From Clusia tigrina (taxonomy: Eukaryota > Arthropoda > Insecta > Diptera > Clusiidae): 64,000 nucleotides of DNA. The translations under genes and the position numbers were made by a program. The notes under the pieces were generated by a model that did no database searches, was not told the DNA's origin, and saw only the letters and a program-made list of their open reading frames with translations. The stretch spans positions 226,100,194-226,164,193 of the forward strand of contig OV050031.1 in the NCBI GenBank assembly GCA_920105625.2, in the 5' to 3' direction. Below, piece by piece: positions 60,300 to 64,000 of this stretch (positions within the stretch are counted from its first letter, which is position 1; each line of letters starts with the position of its first letter).

Positions 60300-60770
60300 A
60301 TTCAAAAGCCGTGCATGGAACTCACATCATCATTATAGAAAGACCTTATTGTGTGGCTGCGAAACATGGAATCTCATGGCTATAGATTCTCAAGCTCTTC
60401 AGATGTTTAATTACCGCTACCTCCACAAAATCCTGAGCATCTTCTGGCCTGACACCGTATCAAACATCAACCGATGGTGTAGCCCAGCTGAAACACCAAT
60501 GTAAATCGAAATCCGTAAAATGGAATGGGGGCGGCTTGGTCACATCTTAAGAAGATTACCGAACGACATCACCCGAAGTGCAATAGACAGGAACCTGTAG
60601 GGTATTCGGCGAAGAGACGCGCAATGACCTGGAGAGGAAACCTTGAAACTGACATAATTAATATTAACAAAAGCTGGAAGGAGATCTTTATATCTTGAGG
60701 TTGGCGCTTGACAGAATTAAATGGAGAAAACTGGCTGTGGTTCTTTGCTCCCCCGCGGAACCAAAGGAAT
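60300..60770 (+). mobile_element. Decayed LINE reverse transcriptase C-terminus
   Basis: Reads GCETWNLM, YRYLHKIL, WGRLGHILRRLPNDI and, after stops and shifts, LALDRIKWRKLAVVLC on the plus strand. This is the familiar C-terminal end of one widespread class of animal LINE RTs (CETW ... GH.LRR ... DR..W). It ends in a TTATTATTATT tail. Several stops; inactive. Clade uncertain. Confidence 0.65.
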
Positions 60771-60879
60771 TAATTATTATTATTCAACATCAACCAATAA
60801 TTGTCATAGAAATGGCTGCAGTGCGACGAATTATTTCCCGAAGGATTTATCCTCGCCGTTCAAGATAGTGTACTAAAAA

Positions 60880-61500
60880 CTAGAAATTAGAGGAAATATA
60901 TAATAAAGGGACACATAGAAGCAGACCTATGTAGAAAATGTCACCAATACAGAGAAACGTTCGATGAAACTATCGTATTGTATTGAATACTTCATAGGAG
61001 TATGCAAAATATTAGCAGGAGCCGATTACACAGACCGTCACAACTTAGCTGCGCAAATTATACCTCAGGAACTGGCGATAAAACACAAACTAATCGAAAC
61101 ACAAACACCACACTACAAATACAAATACACCACAAAGTATTCTTGAGAACGACAGGCATAAAATATACTGGGATAGAACTATAAACACAGTTCAAACATC
61201 AACAAGCAATAGAAGAGAGAAACCAGAAAGAAAAACTGTCCTCATCGATATAGCAATACCGACTGATGCACACATAAAGCAAAAAGAAATAGAAACAAAT
61301 CACAAAATATAGCAATAGAAATTAAAGAATTACGGCGTCAGAACCAAGTTGCAACAACACGCCAATAATAGCCTGAACCACCGGAATCAGTACAACATCA
61401 TTGATGAAATACATCAAAGCAATAGAACTGGAACTCACACACACAAACAGCAATGATACTTAAAAAAACCAGCCATCAAACGTCAATTCCTGAACCAATA
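60880..61500 (+). mobile_element. Relic of a second LINE type, possible RLE-bearing C-terminus
   Basis: Plus-strand frames give a Cys pair (CRKC), ILAGADYTDRHNLAAQII and QELAIKHKLIE, then, in other frames, TVLIDIAIPTD and QNIAIEIKELRRQNQV. The order Cys knuckle, YxxRHN, IDIAIP, IEIK matches the C-terminal region of LINEs with a restriction-enzyme-like endonuclease, as I recall it. Multiple shifts and stops. AT-rich. Confidence 0.5.
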
Positions 61501-61604
61501 AATATGTAAATATGTAAATATGATGCAAATGAAATAGAAATATAAATAACACGAGCCTAACCCCTTAAGTCAGGGAATGGAAAGAAAACGGACTGCATTG
61601 AATA

Positions 61605-62510
61605 ATAGGAACTGTGTTGTTTTCCGTCATAATAGGAAACGTGTTGTCTACCATCGTGACAGCGGCAGACCGCACAATTTCGACCCGTCGAAAACTGCAA
61701 GAGATTTGTTGGGAAGTTTTGATGCACCCGCCGTGTAGACCAGACATAGCACCCTCTGCCAGACGGGGCACCACCCTTCCTTTATGCACGGATAGATGCG
61801 AGGTTACTGTAAACTGAAGCTGAAGGATAGGGTCGTGCGTGAGGCCAATGAGTCTTTGGCACCGAGGGCACTTGCTTAACGACCAGGCTAATGTGGCCGG
61901 AGCTTAATAGGAGGAAATCTAGAGACTTGCTTGTCCTGTCGAGAGAAGATATCTTTATGGTCGTGGCTTGTATAACTGGTCATTGGCTATTCGGCAGGCA
62001 TACTCTCAGGCTGGGAGTATTCTCTCATGAATACTGCAGAAGCTGTGGGGATGAGGAGGAGGAGGAGAAGGAGACTGGAACATCTCTTCTGTAGGTGCCC
62101 CGCTGTGGCTAGAAGCAGAGTGGGCTCTTTAGGCAAATACGCTTGTAAATCTCTTACAGAAGTGTCTGGCGCAAAGGTCAAACAAGTCCTGCGCTTTATT
62201 AGGGTTTCCAAATTGTTCGACGAACAAATCAGAGGTGCGTTGTTACGTATCACAATGGACTCATGGTGGTCTGAGTGAGCTGGTCCGTGGACCGGCTGCC
62301 ACGATAACCTAATATAAACCTACCTAGTACCCGCTGTCTAGCACTTGTTCCGATGTCTGCAGAACTCTCTCCGTGGAATGAAGCTGCTTTCCAAAGGAAC
62401 CTGTGACCAGCACTTGATTCAGTTTTTCAACGCGAAACCACAGAAGCTCTTCACCGATGGTAACATGGCTGGCTCTACCGAAATATGGCAAAATATTGTC
62501 TATAATAATC
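61605..62510 (+). mobile_element. mariner transposase relic, split by a LINE
   Basis: The first part (61605-61763) contains VVYHRDSGRPH and, after a shift, TRRKLQEICWEVLMHPP and PDIAPS, typical of the mariner catalytic region. The second part (about 62335-62510) contains HLFRCLQNSL, HLIQFFNAKPQKL and IWQNIVYNN, the C-terminus. A LINE tail (61764-62330) lies between. Stops and frameshifts; no terminal inverted repeats identified. Confidence 0.8.
61764..62330 (+). mobile_element. LINE C-terminal fragment inserted in mariner
   Basis: Reads WPELNRRKSRDLLVLSRED, ITGHWLFGRHTLRLGV, YCRSCGDEEEE, then (shifted) EHLFCRCPAVARSR and VKQVLRFIRVSKLF, ending GGTCTGAGTGAGCTGGTC and ATAACCTAATATAAACC. A diverged 10-bp repeat, ACCCTCTGCC (left) and ACCCGCTGTC (right), may be the target-site duplication. 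Confidence 0.8.
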
Positions 62511-63060
62511 AGGCTAAAAGAACACCGCGACCTAAGAGATCTCTTGTGCAGCCTCGTACCCAACTAAAACAATCCTAGACTAGTTATAAATCTCGTAACT
62601 TGTGAAGATAAAATTCGTCCACTGAAACAAAACGTCCGACCACACAAAATCTTGCTTCAGCGACTACAGGATCAACTGACTGGCAGAGGCATCTTAAGCA
62701 TCACCAAGCGGGCCACTATTTGTTTAAAAGTTAAAATAATCCAATTTGTCTTGAATCATCGAGAACTTCTGTGAAGTTTTTATTCTGTTGACGAACCCTG
62801 GAATACCTGAGCTTTACCTCGGCTCCGAAAAGTTCGTGACAAACTGCTGTGGACTTAATTTTAACTAGGTGATTACCACTGCCTAGGTAGTTATGTCTGT
62901 GTCTTGCCACCGCTGGGCAAGTGCTTGGAATGTGTTCTGCTTTTTCCTGCTCCTCTGGACAGAGTCGGCAGGAATCGTCTTCTATCACGCCTATTTTTTC
63001 AGATGCGAGGCGGTCAGACATTACAACTTGAATGGGTGGCTTCAGCAAGCCCAAAGCTTT
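62500..63060 (-). mobile_element. I/jockey-like LINE 3' fragment (second copy of the 7.5-kb family)
   Basis: Minus strand 63054-62731 reads SEKIGVIEDDSCRLCPEEQE, ACPAVARHRHNYL-like (STCPAVARHRHNYL) and AEVKLRYSRVRQQNKNF, ending in a stop. The 3' UTR at 62510-62600 matches 7553-7640 and ends at an AT-rich (TAA)n-type tail. About 130 bp of other sequence separates coding end and 3' UTR. Confidence 0.75.
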
Positions 63061-63447
63061 GCGGGCAGCCGATGGGCTGGACTCTCCATCTTCTCCAGCC
63101 GCAGTGACTCGACAACAGAAACTCTCATATGTTCATCTGGTCAAATGTGGTGTGTTTAGTTCGAGTTGGGTGTCGGTAAAGTTGAACCGAGATAATTATG
63201 TATGCAAATATAGCTTGAAAGCACAGTTCCAGGATCATAGAATTTGGTTCCTTACATACTTGGCAACTGTGATTCAAGTGCCTCACATTGGGCCTCATGT
63301 ACTTATCAGAGTAAGTCCATCCAGGGACGCTGGGACCAGGCGGGATTGGGTTATATTGTCTATATAATAATGGAGTGTATGTGGTTTACATAAATTCATT
63401 TCCACACTATAAAAAAACCACTTTAATTTTACTTCAAAAACGCCACG

Positions 63448-63564
63448 AACTATTTCCCAGACCCATGATATTCTCTTCAATTGTTTAATAATTTTCTCGT
63501 ATATAATAATATAGGAGAAATTATTGAACAATTAAAAAGAATATAATGGGTCTGGGAAAAAGTT
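63448..63564. repeat. Imperfect hairpin element, ends CCCAGACCCA / TGGGTCTGGG
   Basis: Inverted arms of about 50 bp (63448-63498 and 63512-63564) around a short AT loop, with several mismatches. A foldback or MITE-like structure. Confidence 0.75.
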
Positions 63565-63590
63565 TAATTAGTGTTAATAAATATGCCACG

Positions 63591-63701
63591 GAGTAAATTA
63601 AGAATCATTTTGAGCGGACACTGTAGACGCAACTACCATATGAAAGGTAGTTGAGTCTACAGTGACCGCTCAAAATGCCTGTGATGATTCTTAATTTACT
63701 C
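63591..63701. repeat. Hairpin element, arms 47 and 56 bp
   Basis: Left arm 63591-63637 (GAGTAAATTAAGAATCAT ... CAACTACC), right arm 63646-63701. The right arm has about 9 extra bases (around GCCTGTG); otherwise the arms are nearly identical. Loop ATATGAAA. Confidence 0.8.
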
Positions 63702-63724
63702 TTATTCATATAAGTTGGGTGTAT

Positions 63725-64000
63725 CTTCAGTTGCCATCTGTCGATACCGTGGAGAAAGTGACGAAACCTCACTGCACCTGATCACAGATTTCGGACCTTT
63801 GGCACACAAAATACTCGGGTGTTTTGGAGAAGATATCTTAGATATGAGCAAGATCCCTCAACTTGATTCCTCCAAATTCCTGTCGGAAATTAACCTGACA
63901 GAAGATCTGTAGATGGGACTGTCCTCATCGTTGTATATGAATAGGGGCATCACAATAGATCCTTCAGGTTGCGGTGTATAACACCCTTAAATAAGGCTAA
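63725..64000 (+). mobile_element. 5'-truncated LINE, second copy of the 12-kb family
   Basis: TSLHLITDFGPLAHK, DILDMSKIPQLDSS and a stop after LTEDL, then CACAATAGATC and GTGTATAACACCCTTAAATA to the window edge. Same orientation and 3' UTR as 12046-12312, with scattered differences. Confidence 0.75.

Noticed and set aside
1..64000. tRNA, rRNA or known microRNA genes
   Set aside because: Looked for tRNA box B (GGTTCGA) contexts and cloverleafs; the GGTTCGAA strings found are within aminopeptidase exons. None supported by eye.

Overview
This is an insect nuclear window, almost certainly from a Drosophila species. Genes are split by short GT-AG introns (about 50-150 nt), use AATAAA/ATTAAA poly(A) signals and TATA/Inr-type starts, and the intergenic DNA is full of decayed non-LTR retrotransposon tails. 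From memory, the gene set (a cluster of M1 aminopeptidases, wntD, a stearoyl-CoA-type desaturase) resembles the 87E region of D. melanogaster chromosome 3R (CG8773/CG8774, wntD, CG8630). I could not check that synteny, and the species is not determined.

Layout. (1) 1-26.4 kb, minus strand: M1-family zinc aminopeptidases. Gene A (1-3872, 3' end off the window) is a type II membrane protein with a repetitive, sequon-rich C-terminal tail. A '5' half gene' (15601-17441) has two alternative membrane-anchor leaders and the first N-domain exon but no catalytic exons. Gene B (17863-22491, 906 aa) has a signal peptide and looks soluble and secreted. Gene C (22865-26403, 958 aa) is a type II membrane protein. 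I reconstructed the exons by hand; all reading phases close, and homologous exons have identical lengths (371, 148, 265, 171, 98, 279 and 370 nt). (2) 4-15.5 kb: a gene-poor gap with a 21-bp satellite, LINE fragments and a two-copy dispersed repeat. (3) 27.4-29.4 kb: a broken R1/LOA-like LINE. (4) 30.3-44.4 kb: wntD with a Dorsal/Twist/Zelda-type motif cluster upstream, together with three genes for Osiris-like secreted/hydrophobic proteins (32322-33587 minus, 37814-39123 plus, 43168-44380 plus). A perfect 126-bp inverted repeat lies at 42159-42419. (5) 48.4-50 kb, minus: a four-exon acyl-CoA desaturase with the three histidine boxes, whose 5' non-coding exon probably lies kilobases upstream. 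(6) 55-64 kb: a transposon graveyard of nested LINE tails, a RLE-type LINE relic, a mariner transposase split by a LINE, a 153-bp tandem array and two hairpin elements.

How the genes fit together. The aminopeptidases look like tandem duplicates specialised by anchoring (membrane versus secreted), probably digestive or gut-surface enzymes; GATA-type motifs occur near their 5' ends. wntD is an early-embryo feedback inhibitor of Dorsal/Toll signalling, and its upstream motifs agree with that. The Osiris-like and desaturase genes are typical of cuticle/epithelium and lipid metabolism. I see no sign that the groups form one pathway.
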